Of a DNA stretch of 64,000 nucleotides, positions 46,513 through 55,108 are shown piece by piece. Numbering within the stretch: position 1 is the first letter of the stretch; the number at the start of each line of letters is the position of its first letter. The position numbers and the translations under genes were made by a program. The DNA comes from Gammaproteobacteria bacterium (lineage in GTDB: Bacteria > Pseudomonadota > Gammaproteobacteria > Ga0077536). The stretch lies in the NCBI GenBank assembly GCA_021773835.1, contig JAJFJQ010000073.1, positions 62,001-126,000 on the forward strand, given 5' to 3'. The notes under the pieces are model-generated. The model was not told the DNA's origin, did not search any database, and saw only the letters and a program-made list of their open reading frames with translations.

Positions 46513-46952
46513 CGTAGCGGCGAGAATCGTTTGGCGCCGGTAACGTCCTCGCTTCGATAGTCGGTAAGCCACGCGGCGGTAGCTCGCCGCTGCCCGTCAC
46601 CGTACGCAGTAGTTTCCACCACCCATGATGGGCTGGGGCATGTGCGCAACGTACAGCTCTAAAGATTCCAATCGACTTTGCCCGAAATCACAAGCTCGGA
46701 GAGTTTCCAATCGCTAACCTTCACTATCTTCTGCAAGGCGCTGCGCCTGCGTTCGCCGTTGTCTGCAGCTTCGGCTACATTGCCGGGCTGGTGAAACTAG
46801 CTACGACGGACGCGTCTTCGAAAATACTGGTCTTACTATGTGAATTTTTTGGTCTTGTCGTCGCCGCACCATTTGCATTCGGCCGGTACTTAGTCATCAA
46901 TTCCGCCTTAAGCGATTAGTCCGGAGACCTCCCAATCATAGACCGCCGATAC
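46513..46952. other. Intergenic stretch holding a truncated EamA copy
   Basis: Downstream of the metalloprotease-like gene this 440-nt stretch holds the EamA fragment at 46698-46919 and otherwise no recognisable gene. I see no clear terminator. Confidence 0.4.
46698..46919 (+). pseudogene. Truncated tandem duplicate of the EamA transporter N terminus
   Basis: The reading frame encodes YLLQGAAPAFAVVCSFGYIAGLVK and continues to a TAG at 46917-46919. About 35 of 54 residues match the start of the intact EamA gene (YLLHGAAPAFAAACCFG...), which begins in the same frame 225 nt downstream. Similarity starts at the codons for GEFPI/GDLPI, upstream of the intact gene's TTG. There is no good start codon. 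This looks like an old partial duplication that has diverged. Confidence 0.75.
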
Positions 46953-47831
46953 TTGTTGCACGGCGCGGCGCCAGCGTTTGCCGCCGCATGTTGTTTCGGC
47001 TGCATGGCGGCGCTGGTAAAGGTGGCCTCGGCAGAGGCATCGTCCCAGGTACTGGTCTTCCTGCGCGCGTTTTTCGGGCTGTGCGTGGTCGCGCCGTTTG
47101 CATTTAGTCGTGGCATCACGTTCTTGAAGACTACCCGCACCCGCCTTCACGTGCTGCGCTCCATCGTCAGTGCCTGCGCCTTGTCGTGTTTTTACTTCGC
47201 CGTAAGCCAGATCGGATTGGCTGAGTCGTTGGTACTCAACGCCAGTTCGCCCTTGTTCATTGGCGTGATCGCAATCTTCATGCTGGGCGAGCACTTGGAA
47301 CGACGGGCGATGCTCGCATTGGGGATCGGCTTTTGTGGGGTCGTGTTGATGCTCAAGCCTGGCATGGGCGTGTTTCAAATCGGTGCGATGGTTGGGGCGG
47401 CTTCTGGCTTATTCATTGCCTTGGGTAAGATTTTTATCCGCAAAATGGCGGACACCGAGCCAGTCTTGCGGACCGTTTTCTATTTTGGCGTGTACTCGAC
47501 TTTGATCTGTTTGGTCCCGCTCATTTGGTTGTGGCAGATGCCGTCACGTTTTGCCATCGCCTGTATGTTAGTGGCGGCCTCACTGGGCACGATGGGGCAG
47601 GTGTTTCTCACTTATGCGTTCAGCCACAATCGCGCGGCGCGGATTGCGCCATTTACTTATGTGACGGTCGCCTTTGGCGGTGTGGTTGGCTGGGTATTTT
47701 GGGGTGAGTTACCCGATGGTGTGAGCGTTTTCGGCGGGTTGTTGGTGGTTGTCGGTTGTCTGTCTATGCTGTCCCAACCCCAGCTACCGGATCCCTGGCA
47801 GGCACCGGGCACGCCTGACCGCGCAGTTTGA
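46953..47831 (+). CDS. EamA/DMT-family transporter
   Basis: The 292-residue membrane protein has ten predicted helices (LHGAAPAFAAACCFGCMAALVKVA, VLVFLRAFFGLCVVAPFAF, AESLVLNASSPLFIGVIAIFMLGE, and so on). The start codon is uncertain. An in-frame TAG lies 33 nt before the TTG used here, and no ATG or GTG fits between them. A degraded copy of its first part precedes it. The substrate is unknown. Confidence 0.87.
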   Translation: MLHGAAPAFAAACCFGCMAALVKVASAEASSQVLVFLRAFFGLCVVAPFAFSRGITFLKTTRTRLHVLRSIVSACALSCFYFAVSQIGLAESLVLNASSPLFIGVIAIFMLGEHLERRAMLALGIGFCGVVLMLKPGMGVFQIGAMVGAASGLFIALGKIFIRKMADTEPVLRTVFYFGVYSTLICLVPLIWLWQMPSRFAIACMLVAASLGTMGQVFLTYAFSHNRAARIAPFTYVTVAFGGVVGWVFWGELPDGVSVFGGLLVVVGCLSMLSQPQLPDPWQAPGTPDRAV

Positions 47832-47847
47832 TTTGCTGGCGTGGATG

Positions 47848-48330
47848 CTAGTGCTGGTGGCCACCAACGCCATGGACGTGACGATGCGCGATCTCCTCCG
47901 CGGTGGCGTCTCGAACATCCACGATCTCGATATCAAAACTTAAACTTAATCCGGCCAAGGGATGGTTCGTATCAACGTCGACATTGAATTTGCCCACTTT
48001 AATCACGCGGACGTCGCGCGGCCCGCTATCGGTATTGATCTTGACGCTCATGCCAGGTTGCAATTTCCCGGAATACATCAGATGTTTGATCGGAACCCGC
48101 CGCTCGGCGCCTTCGTGCCGTGCACCGTAGGCCTCTGCCGGCTCGAGCGTCACCTGGAAGGTATCGCCGGCCTGTTTCCCCTTCATGGCAAATTCGAGTG
48201 CTTTCAAGATATTGCCATGGCCATGCAGATAGGTCATCGGTTCGGTCTTTTCCGATGATTCGAGCTGCTCCCCGCCCACCATGCTGAGCGTGTAGTGAAA
48301 ACTCACGACTTTATCTTGTGCTATTTGCAT
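47848..48330 (-). CDS. FKBP-type peptidyl-prolyl isomerase (SlyD-like)
   Basis: The 160-residue protein matches SlyD: KVVSFHYTLSMVGGEQLESS, PMTYLHGHGNILKALEFAMKGKQAGD with the insert-in-flap domain EAYGARHEGAERRVPIKHLM, and VDTNHPLAGLSLSFDIEIVDV. A short His-rich tail (HRHVHGVGGHQH) could bind nickel or zinc, as in E. coli SlyD, which aids hydrogenase maturation. It is convergent with the EamA gene. Confidence 0.93.
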   Translation of the reverse strand: MQIAQDKVVSFHYTLSMVGGEQLESSEKTEPMTYLHGHGNILKALEFAMKGKQAGDTFQVTLEPAEAYGARHEGAERRVPIKHLMYSGKLQPGMSVKINTDSGPRDVRVIKVGKFNVDVDTNHPLAGLSLSFDIEIVDVRDATAEEIAHRHVHGVGGHQH

Positions 48331-48479
48331 ATGCGTTCATTGTGGTGACATGCGAGCTGCAATTTACCATGGAATTGTGTGTGCGTTATTACGGGTGAAG
48401 TAGCGGGCGCTGGTGGCTGTGCTAATCCATTGGGTGCCGGTAAAATGCCGCACTACTTGACCACGGAGCATTTGCTCGA

Positions 48480-49586
48480 ATGAAATTTGGCCTTTTTTTT
48501 GAACTCTCGACCCCGCGACCGTTCACCACTGAAACACAGCGTATGGTGTTCGAAAATGCAATTGAGCAGACGGTGCTTGCGGATGAGTTGGGTTTCGCCA
48601 GCGCGTGGTGCGTCGAGCATCATTTCTTGGAGGAATACAGTCATTCGAGCTGCCCGGATATGTTTCTCACTGCGCTTGCGCGTGAAACCAAGCATATCCG
48701 TTTGGGCTTCGGCATCGGCACCTGCGTGCCCGCTATGCACTCGCCGATCCGTTGGGCGGAGAAGGCGGCGTTTCTCGACATGCTGTCGAATGGACGGGTT
48801 GAATTTGGCACGGGCCGCTCGTCGACCTGGAACGAGCTCGGCGGATTCCAGGCCAATGTCGATGAAACCAAACGCACGTGGGATGAATATTGTCGGGTGA
48901 TTCCAAAAATGTGGACCGAAGAGCGGTTCTCGCATCAGGGGACCTACTTCAATATGCCGGAGCGCTGCGTGCTGCCCAAACCGGTGCAGGATCCGCATCC
49001 GCCATTGTGGGTCGCTGTGACGGCGCCTGGAACCGAGCTCGATGCCGCTGATCGTGGCATGGGCGCAATAATTCTTAGCATCTCGGATGTCGAACGTGTG
49101 GTGCCTCGAATCAACGAATACCGTGAACGGATCAAGACTTGCGAGCCGGTCGGCTCCTTCGTCAATAACCAGCTCGCGATCGCCAACTGGATGTTTTGCC
49201 ATGAGGACAAGGACTACGCGACAGAGAAGGGTTACGAATTAGTCGCGGAGTTTGGCTATATGGCCGGACAGACGGTCGAGATATCTGAGGCCTATCCGGC
49301 AAACAACTATTCCGCGATCGGCTTGCTCGGTACCTTACGACCCGATCCCAATGCACCGGGGGACAAAAAAGAGCCGCCTGCAAGCGGCTTGTGCTTCGGC
49401 GATCCGGCACATCTCATCACGACCATCAAACGATGGGAGGAGGCTGGGGTCGACCAGATCATTTTCATGGTGCAAGCACGGGAGCATCTGCCGCAAGCCG
49501 AGGTGCTCGCGAGCATGCGCTTATTCGCCAGCGAGGTGATGCCACATTTTATTGATGCAGGGGCGAGCGAGGTGCGTCGCGCATGA
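48480..49586 (+). CDS. LLM-class flavin-dependent oxidoreductase
   Basis: The 368-residue protein is a bacterial luciferase-like monooxygenase: FGLFFELSTPRPF at the start, ADELGFASAWCVEHHFLEEYSHSSCPDMFL, RLGFGIGTCVPAMHSPIRWAEKAAFLDMLSNGRVEFGTGR. The motif order fits FMN-using alkanal-type monooxygenases. It overlaps the next gene by 4 nt (ATGA), so they are translationally coupled. The substrate is unknown. Confidence 0.9.
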   Translation: MKFGLFFELSTPRPFTTETQRMVFENAIEQTVLADELGFASAWCVEHHFLEEYSHSSCPDMFLTALARETKHIRLGFGIGTCVPAMHSPIRWAEKAAFLDMLSNGRVEFGTGRSSTWNELGGFQANVDETKRTWDEYCRVIPKMWTEERFSHQGTYFNMPERCVLPKPVQDPHPPLWVAVTAPGTELDAADRGMGAIILSISDVERVVPRINEYRERIKTCEPVGSFVNNQLAIANWMFCHEDKDYATEKGYELVAEFGYMAGQTVEISEAYPANNYSAIGLLGTLRPDPNAPGDKKEPPASGLCFGDPAHLITTIKRWEEAGVDQIIFMVQAREHLPQAEVLASMRLFASEVMPHFIDAGASEVRRA

Positions 49587-50350
49587 GCAAACCTGAATTA
49601 TTATATGGAGAACGTGTGCCGGCGGATTTCGGCCAGCCGGGGAACCCGCTGAACTTCGGTGATCGTAGTACGGTTGAGCTCACCGAGGTCGAGATCTTTT
49701 ATTCGTTGTTTGAACTACCGATGGACGTTGCGATCGCACGATTACCGAAGAGTCTGCATCCAAGCATTCCGGCGGTGATGGCCACAAATTTCTGGCACGG
49801 CCGTGAAGGACCCTTCGGTGAATTTAACCTAGCCACTGTCGCGCTTGCCTGTCGTACCGGGATCAAACCTCGACATCTAATCATCGGTTCTTGGTGCGAC
49901 AATCCGGCGGCAGCGCAGTTTTTCCGCGAACGTTACGGGTTCAATTGTCAGGCGGCAGCAATCCAATGTCGCGAAAGTTTCGAGCGAGTCGTAGGGCGAA
50001 TCGTAGTCGACGATAAGACCATTCTCGAAACCGTAGGGACTGAATTTTTACCTATCGTGAGTGGCGGCGGCTCAGTTAAATATTCACCACCGCTCAATCT
50101 TACCGTGATAGATGGCCAAGCGATGCTGGCGCAATTCGAAGCGGGATATTCGTTTAAGCGTGTATTGCGAGGCAGCGCCAATAATCCGATCTTTAACGCA
50201 CGCGAGATCGGCGATGATGCGATTCAACCGACTACACCGATTGCGGGCACCTTAGCGGTGTGCGATGTACATCTGCTACCAGTGCGCTTTCAGGTCGATT
50301 TGACGGTTCCGGCAGAAGCGGGCGGTGCGAGCAAGATAGGGGGCAAGTAG
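49583..50350 (+). CDS. Acetoacetate decarboxylase-superfamily protein without the Schiff-base lysine
   Basis: The 255-residue protein has the acetoacetate decarboxylase-like fold pattern: a proline-rich N terminus, PFGEFNLATVALAC, and a C-terminal beta domain. In true decarboxylases a GxPK segment supplies the catalytic lysine. Here the equivalent reads RERYGFNCQAA, without lysine. Members that lost it act as hydratases, aldolases or unknown enzymes. Coupling to the LLM oxygenase suggests a shared pathway. The family call is moderately secure; the activity is open. Confidence 0.75.
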   Translation: MSKPELLYGERVPADFGQPGNPLNFGDRSTVELTEVEIFYSLFELPMDVAIARLPKSLHPSIPAVMATNFWHGREGPFGEFNLATVALACRTGIKPRHLIIGSWCDNPAAAQFFRERYGFNCQAAAIQCRESFERVVGRIVVDDKTILETVGTEFLPIVSGGGSVKYSPPLNLTVIDGQAMLAQFEAGYSFKRVLRGSANNPIFNAREIGDDAIQPTTPIAGTLAVCDVHLLPVRFQVDLTVPAEAGGASKIGGK

Positions 50351-50375
50351 ACGCGCTAATTGTATCGGCGGTCCG

Positions 50376-51284
50376 TTACAGTTCGCTGCGCTCCCGCAAG
50401 CGCTCGGCAATCGCTAGGATACGATATTGGGATCGTAGTACCGGTTTTTCGATCAGCTTGCCATCAACCACAAGCAGTCCAGTATTGGCTTGCTCGAATG
50501 CTTCGGTGATGCGTTTCGCATGCGCAATTTGTTCTTCGCTAGGGCTAAAGTGCCGCTCAATGACCGGTAGTTGCTTCGGGTGGATTGCGCCTTTTCCCGT
50601 CATGCCGATGTCGGCGCAGGCTTGAGCCTCGCGTTCAAGCCCGGCCATGTCTTCAAGGTCGAGATACGGGACGTCGATCAAATCGATCTGCGCATTGGCG
50701 GCCGCATGGACCAAGCGAGTGCGGGCATATAACAATGCGCTCCAGGTCGGCTCTACTCTCAATTCCGCCGCCATGTCGGCGCCGCCGAACAATAATGAGT
50801 CGACCCGCGAGCTTGCCTGGGCGATCTCATGACAGGCCTCAAGTCCTGCATTGGTCTCGATGATCAATTGCAGACGAATCGGGTGCTCAATCCCGTCCAG
50901 GATCTCGTCGAGTAGTCGAACTTCATCAGGGGATTTTACCTTCGGCAACATCAAACCTGGAGGTGGCCGGTGCGCCTCAGTAACCGCAAGGACATCGGCA
51001 AGACCGTCTGCGCTACGTAGTGAATTGATCCTAACGAGCATCTCTGGCCCCGCGGGATCATGTTCAGCCGACAATTGAGCAAAATGGGCCAAGGTCGACG
51101 CCCGCGCGGCCGCTTTATCTCGGGGTGCGATAGCATCTTCAAGGTCCACACAGACGATGTCGGGAGCGGCCGCCAATGCCTTTGGAAATAGGTCGAGCCC
51201 AGTACCCGGGACGAACAAGAAGCTCCGGCGCGGCCGGATGATAGTGGTCAACTTGGGCTCCAAATCTCGTTTATAGATTACCAA
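50376..51284 (-). CDS. HpcH/HpaI aldolase/citrate lyase-family CoA ester lyase
   Basis: The 302-residue TIM-barrel enzyme resembles CitE-like malyl/citramalyl-CoA lyases. It has RRSFLFVPGTG, VDLEDAIAPRDKAAAR (metal-binding Glu/Asp), VRINSL (Arg), QLIIETNAGL and GKGAIHPKQLPVI. It would cleave or hydrolyse a hydroxyacyl-CoA to acetyl- or propionyl-CoA and a keto acid. It converges on the decarboxylase-like gene and is followed downstream by a rhodanese. Confidence 0.91.
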   Translation of the reverse strand: MVIYKRDLEPKLTTIIRPRRSFLFVPGTGLDLFPKALAAAPDIVCVDLEDAIAPRDKAAARASTLAHFAQLSAEHDPAGPEMLVRINSLRSADGLADVLAVTEAHRPPPGLMLPKVKSPDEVRLLDEILDGIEHPIRLQLIIETNAGLEACHEIAQASSRVDSLLFGGADMAAELRVEPTWSALLYARTRLVHAAANAQIDLIDVPYLDLEDMAGLEREAQACADIGMTGKGAIHPKQLPVIERHFSPSEEQIAHAKRITEAFEQANTGLLVVDGKLIEKPVLRSQYRILAIAERLRERSEL

Positions 51285-51314
51285 GTTGGCCGGTTCTCTG
51301 GTTTCGCGTGTTAT

Positions 51315-51725
51315 CTACTTCGGCTTGGGTAATTTTGCTTCTTTCGGCTGTGTCGGACCTTTGGCCTCGACCCATGCGGTGTAGCCACCAGCCATATGAG
51401 CGACCGGTGCGAGACCCATGCGATGGACCGATTGCGCCGCCAAGGCTGAACGCATGCCGCCGGCGCAGTAGAAGATGAATTTCTTACCCGAGCCAAATTC
51501 TTCGCGGTAGTACGGGCTCTTGGGGTCGACCCAAAACTCAAGCATCCCACGGGGTGCGTGCGACGCACCGGGGATTGTGCCTTCGCGCCATAGTTCGCGA
51601 ATATCGCGGATGTCCACGAGCTGCACATCGGGATCGTCTTTGACCGCCATGACCTGGTCGACCGACATCGTTTCTATCTCCTGTTCCGCCTCTTTGCAGA
51701 GTTCTTCAATGCCTTTTGTGATCAT
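51315..51725 (-). CDS. Rhodanese-like sulfurtransferase
   Basis: The 136-residue single-domain rhodanese has VQLVDIRDIRELWREGTIPGASHAPRGMLEFW and the active-site loop FYCAGGMRSALAA with the catalytic Cys. The C terminus GGYTAWVEAKGP is typical. Such proteins carry a persulfide for sulfur transfer or detoxification. The physiological donor is unknown. It is transcribed away from the coiled-coil protein at 52006. Confidence 0.92.
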   Translation of the reverse strand: MITKGIEELCKEAEQEIETMSVDQVMAVKDDPDVQLVDIRDIRELWREGTIPGASHAPRGMLEFWVDPKSPYYREEFGSGKKFIFYCAGGMRSALAAQSVHRMGLAPVAHMAGGYTAWVEAKGPTQPKEAKLPKPK

Positions 51726-52005
51726 GTTGCAACCTCAATATTCATCCAAAATTAGACCGTCGTAGATGCCGCCCAGCATCACACTGACGGTCCCCACGGG
51801 GAAAATTTTAACAGGCAAACTTGGCGCTCGCTCGTTTCTTAACGATTAAATCGTAAAGCCCTATACGAAGGCGCCATCCTGTAAGACTTTAGAACGAAAT
51901 CTGCCTTTCAGCGCCCTAGATTTTCGGTAATATGTCGTAACGGTCGTGGCCGGACTGCCGTATCATGAACGAGCGCAGGTGGCGGGTAGATTGGAACGGA
52001 ATCAA

Positions 52006-53148
52006 ATGGAAAAGATAAAAGAAGCGCTAGAAAAAGCGCGGCAGCAGCGTGAACAGGCAAGAAATGGTACAGGGGCGGCGATACCTGGGGCCGCGACGGC
52101 TGGATCGCGCCTCGGCAAGGATCGGATCCTTGGCCGCGAGCCGTTCCGGCAGTACTCATCGGCCGAGCAAGACAAGCTCTTGGAACGCGGCCGCGTGGTC
52201 AATGTGGGCATGGGCGAGACGCTACAGTTTGCCGGCGACAAAGATGCGCACGTCCACTATCTTTTGTCTGGAGCCGTGGTGCTGGAATCCGATGATGACG
52301 AGAAGACCGTATCCGCAGGCGAGGACGATGCCAAGTTGCCGCTCGACCGGGCCGGTGTGAAGGCGCATACGATTATGGCCGCGGCGGACTCCGAGGTGTT
52401 GCGCGTACCATTCGACTCGTTGCCAAGCCGCGTGTTCCTGGGCAATACCAGCCCAATTCCGACGGCGGCCTACACCGATACCTATTCCGGGCAGCAACTG
52501 GCGAATCTGGTGGAACAGATCAATACCGAAAACGAAACGCTTGAAGCGGGACCGGATCCGAGTGACCATTTTGAGCCCGAAGAAATCATACTTGCTGAAG
52601 CGCCGACGGTAACCTCGATAAGCGAACTATCCGCGTCGGCCGATAGTCTTCTGTCCGATCTGGAAATCATGCAAGACGACTCCGGGTCGAAAGACTTCGA
52701 AGTCGGCTACATCCCGACAGTTGACGATGAACTTGGTCGATTCACCCGGGAGCTTGAGCAGCAATTTCGCGCGTATGTAGAAAAGGTACGAGATGAGGAA
52801 CGGGCGCACTACGAAGCGAAGATGCAACACCACGCAGCCCGGTTGAAGAAACTCGCTACAGAACAAGTTCGTGAAATGCTCTCTAGTCAACGCGATAAAT
52901 ATCAAGCCGCCTATGCGGAAAAGGAGCAACACTTAAGGGCGCGGTTTAATAATCTTCGCGATTTTGCCAATAAGATAGCGCGGCAAAAAGCCGCGATCTA
53001 TGTAGCTCGCCGACAGATCAGTGAAAAGCTGCAGATGGTCGACCAAATCCATTCCGAGCTATCGCAACTCGGATCTCAGCTTAATCATCAACTTGATGAT
53101 CTTGATGATTTGATGCCAACGGAGAATATTGCCGCCGGATCTGCTTAA
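52006..53148 (+). CDS. Cytoplasmic coiled-coil protein with cyclic nucleotide-binding-like domain
   Basis: I do not recognise this 380-residue protein as a named family. It starts with a charged helix MEKIKEALEKARQQREQ, similar to the N termini of some polysaccharide-associated tyrosine kinases. It then has a segment resembling a CRP-type beta-roll (GMGETLQFAGDKDAHVHYLLSGAVVLESDD...HTIMAAADSEVLRVPF). An acidic linker follows, then a long coiled coil (about 250-370) ending in a DDLDDLM tail. There is no HTH and no transmembrane helix. The ATG at 52006 begins at the conserved-looking helix; an in-frame GTG lies 60 nt earlier. Confidence 0.7.
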   Translation: MEKIKEALEKARQQREQARNGTGAAIPGAATAGSRLGKDRILGREPFRQYSSAEQDKLLERGRVVNVGMGETLQFAGDKDAHVHYLLSGAVVLESDDDEKTVSAGEDDAKLPLDRAGVKAHTIMAAADSEVLRVPFDSLPSRVFLGNTSPIPTAAYTDTYSGQQLANLVEQINTENETLEAGPDPSDHFEPEEIILAEAPTVTSISELSASADSLLSDLEIMQDDSGSKDFEVGYIPTVDDELGRFTRELEQQFRAYVEKVRDEERAHYEAKMQHHAARLKKLATEQVREMLSSQRDKYQAAYAEKEQHLRARFNNLRDFANKIARQKAAIYVARRQISEKLQMVDQIHSELSQLGSQLNHQLDDLDDLMPTENIAAGSA

Positions 53149-53217
53149 AGTCTGGCAGCAATATTAACTTCCCAGACCCTGAGTTAACTAACTGCCGGAA
53201 ATTAACCGACACCGCTC

Positions 53218-53532
53218 ATGGAACCTGGAAACCACCGCAACATTACAAAAAAGCAAAGACTCAACTTAGAAACTGCTGAAATTGCCTGGGTCGAGTTACA
53301 GGGACATTTTGCGAGTGGGCGACTGATCTCAGTTAATCCGGATCTAGATTTGCTTGAGGTCGCAGTCAGTATCGCGGACGACGATCGAACACAAGCTGAG
53401 CGCTGGCTCAGTGACCGCAAAATCCATCCAGTAACAGACGGGCAAGCACGCAGGTGGAACGATACTCAGGCGTCATTGTGGGCCGTTGTCGTCAAACCAT
53501 GGGTCTTGGTGCAGCACAGAGAGCCCAGGTAA
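53218..53532 (+). CDS. DUF2288 family protein
   Basis: The 104-residue protein fits DUF2288, small proteins of unknown function in proteobacteria and cyanobacteria. The core is LETAEIAWVELQGHFASGRLISVNPDLDLLEVAVSIADDD, and it ends in the WNDTQASLWAVVVKPWVLVQ block. It is downstream of the coiled-coil gene by 70 nt on the same strand. Confidence 0.85.
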   Translation: MEPGNHRNITKKQRLNLETAEIAWVELQGHFASGRLISVNPDLDLLEVAVSIADDDRTQAERWLSDRKIHPVTDGQARRWNDTQASLWAVVVKPWVLVQHREPR

Positions 53533-53756
53533 TTTGACACTGATTCGTCCAGATCGCTGATCGCCTAAGCCGGTAATATGGCGCCAATGCGCGCTCGGCC
53601 GACGTGTATGGATTTTTACATATCGGCCAATAGTCGCGAACCACCCAAGCTGGCATTGGAACTGCAATTAGAGGCTTGTAGACTACTACTGTCCAATGTC
53701 GCGAGCGGGTATGCCGCTGTTCTTTATTTGTACGATACGTGTCTTCAGAATAGAAA

Positions 53757-54152
53757 TTGTTAAATCAAATTAAACATCTCGTGGAGGAGTTTCGGTTTTC
53801 GCAACATCTCGGCGTTGAATTGGCGTCCATGGAGACGGACCGAGTCACACTCAGGCTGCCATATGGTGAACACCTTGGTATTGACCGCGTGGGCGGCGGC
53901 GCCATTAGCGCGTTAGTCGATGTCGCGGCAAGTTGTGCCTTTTGGTCAAATGACGCCATTGGCGCTGATGCTCGGGGTGCGACGATTGGCTTTTCCATCA
54001 ACTTTCTGCGGCTTGTGACCGCTGAGGATCTGTGGGCCACGGCGACGGTGCGGCGTCGAGGAGGGAGCGTCTGCGTTGGCGACGTTAGCGTCCGCAACAA
54101 AGGCGGTGACGAAGTAGCAATCGCGACAGTGACATACAAACTGAGCGCATAG
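53757..54152 (+). CDS. Hotdog-fold thioesterase (PaaI-like)
   Basis: The 131-residue protein has the PaaI-type hotdog pattern: LGVELASMETDRVTLRLPYGEHLGIDRVGGGAISALVDVAASCAF, then GFSINFLRLVTAEDLWATATVRRRGGSVCVGDVSV. Such proteins hydrolyse acyl-CoA thioesters. The start is a TTG with only a weak ribosome-binding site; no better codon exists in frame upstream of the fold. The substrate is unknown. Confidence 0.82.
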   Translation: MLNQIKHLVEEFRFSQHLGVELASMETDRVTLRLPYGEHLGIDRVGGGAISALVDVAASCAFWSNDAIGADARGATIGFSINFLRLVTAEDLWATATVRRRGGSVCVGDVSVRNKGGDEVAIATVTYKLSA

Positions 54153-54269
54153 GCTTCACGGGCCTGTTTATATGGCGGTCAGGCCGTCGGGTAGATCCAT
54201 CGGTGCTCCGTGGTTCCAAAAATTGCATGGTATTTGTTATCGATACCGACCCGATCGAACTTCGCGTCG

Positions 54270-54851
54270 TTACTGATTTTCTACCAACGATAACGCATCA
54301 GTATCAAAGACCGCCGGCTCCACCGGCTTCGGTTCGGTAAGTAAGACCCCGGGTGGATCGAGCTCCATCCCGCTCGTATCGAAGTTTGCCGGTGGAACAG
54401 GCTCGGACTCGGCCAATGTTGCGCCAACTTCAGCCAAGTCGAATTGTGTCGTGTCGAAATCGACATTCGGCATTGGCTGATACTCTACAAGTGTTACGCC
54501 AACTTCGGCGATTGTTAAATCCGGTGCAACAGGTGGCGGTGGTGGTTCTGTCGGTGTCGCCGGGGTGGTGGACGAAGAAGTAGCGGGAGCTGTCGCCGAA
54601 GGCGTGATCGCTTGCGGCTCGTTGGTGACAATCTCGGCGATCGCGCCAGCCTTAGCCAGCGCGGCGACGTAACTTTTCGCCTTTGCCTCGTCGAGGTCTT
54701 TTTTTACCAGGACAGGTTTGCCGGTAAACATTCGCTCGACCTTCGCTGGCTCGACGTTGAACAGGTTGGCAAGGTTATTTCTAACTTGGGTGGGTTCCGC
54801 TCCGTCGGTGAGACGGCCTGAGAATACGACTGCAAAGTGCTGATCTGCCAT
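54270..54851 (-). CDS. Two-part protein with C-terminal ~25-residue repeats (unknown function)
   Basis: The 193-residue protein starts at the ATG at 54851, preceded by GGAGGA. Residues 1-75 form a compact domain (FAVVFSGRLTDGAEPTQVRNNLANLFNVEPAKVERMF...) of a kind that recurs in gammaproteobacterial proteins, with no known activity. A Pro/Thr/Ala-rich linker follows. The tail holds about three repeats of the form F-D-T-x5-LAEVGxTLxExxPVP (VDFDTTQFDLAEVGATLAE, ANFDTSGMELDPPGVLLTE, AVFDTDALSLVE). No signal peptide or membrane helix is visible. Confidence 0.72.
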   Translation of the reverse strand: MADQHFAVVFSGRLTDGAEPTQVRNNLANLFNVEPAKVERMFTGKPVLVKKDLDEAKAKSYVAALAKAGAIAEIVTNEPQAITPSATAPATSSSTTPATPTEPPPPPVAPDLTIAEVGVTLVEYQPMPNVDFDTTQFDLAEVGATLAESEPVPPANFDTSGMELDPPGVLLTEPKPVEPAVFDTDALSLVENQ

Positions 54852-55108
54852 GGAACTTCCTCCATTTCGTGTACCAAGTGTACTCACTTCGCGCGCGTCG
54901 TAAAGGGTTGGGGTCTGTGATTCAGGATTTCGTCCGCAATTAAGATTCTGTGACGACTGCCGATGCAGCGGCACCCAACTTTCGCATCGTATTGGTGCTT
55001 GTTACCCTGAGCGCCCCAAATTGCTGGTTGGTTGGCATCGGCGCGGTGCCGATCCGATACGAAGCAAAGCGGCAAAGCGAAGCAGCACACACTGTAGGAG
55101 ACAAGCGC

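Noticed and set aside
53533-53756. Small open frame between DUF2288 and the thioesterase.
   Set aside because: It has no ribosome-binding site, family resemblance or conserved pattern; it looks like spacer.
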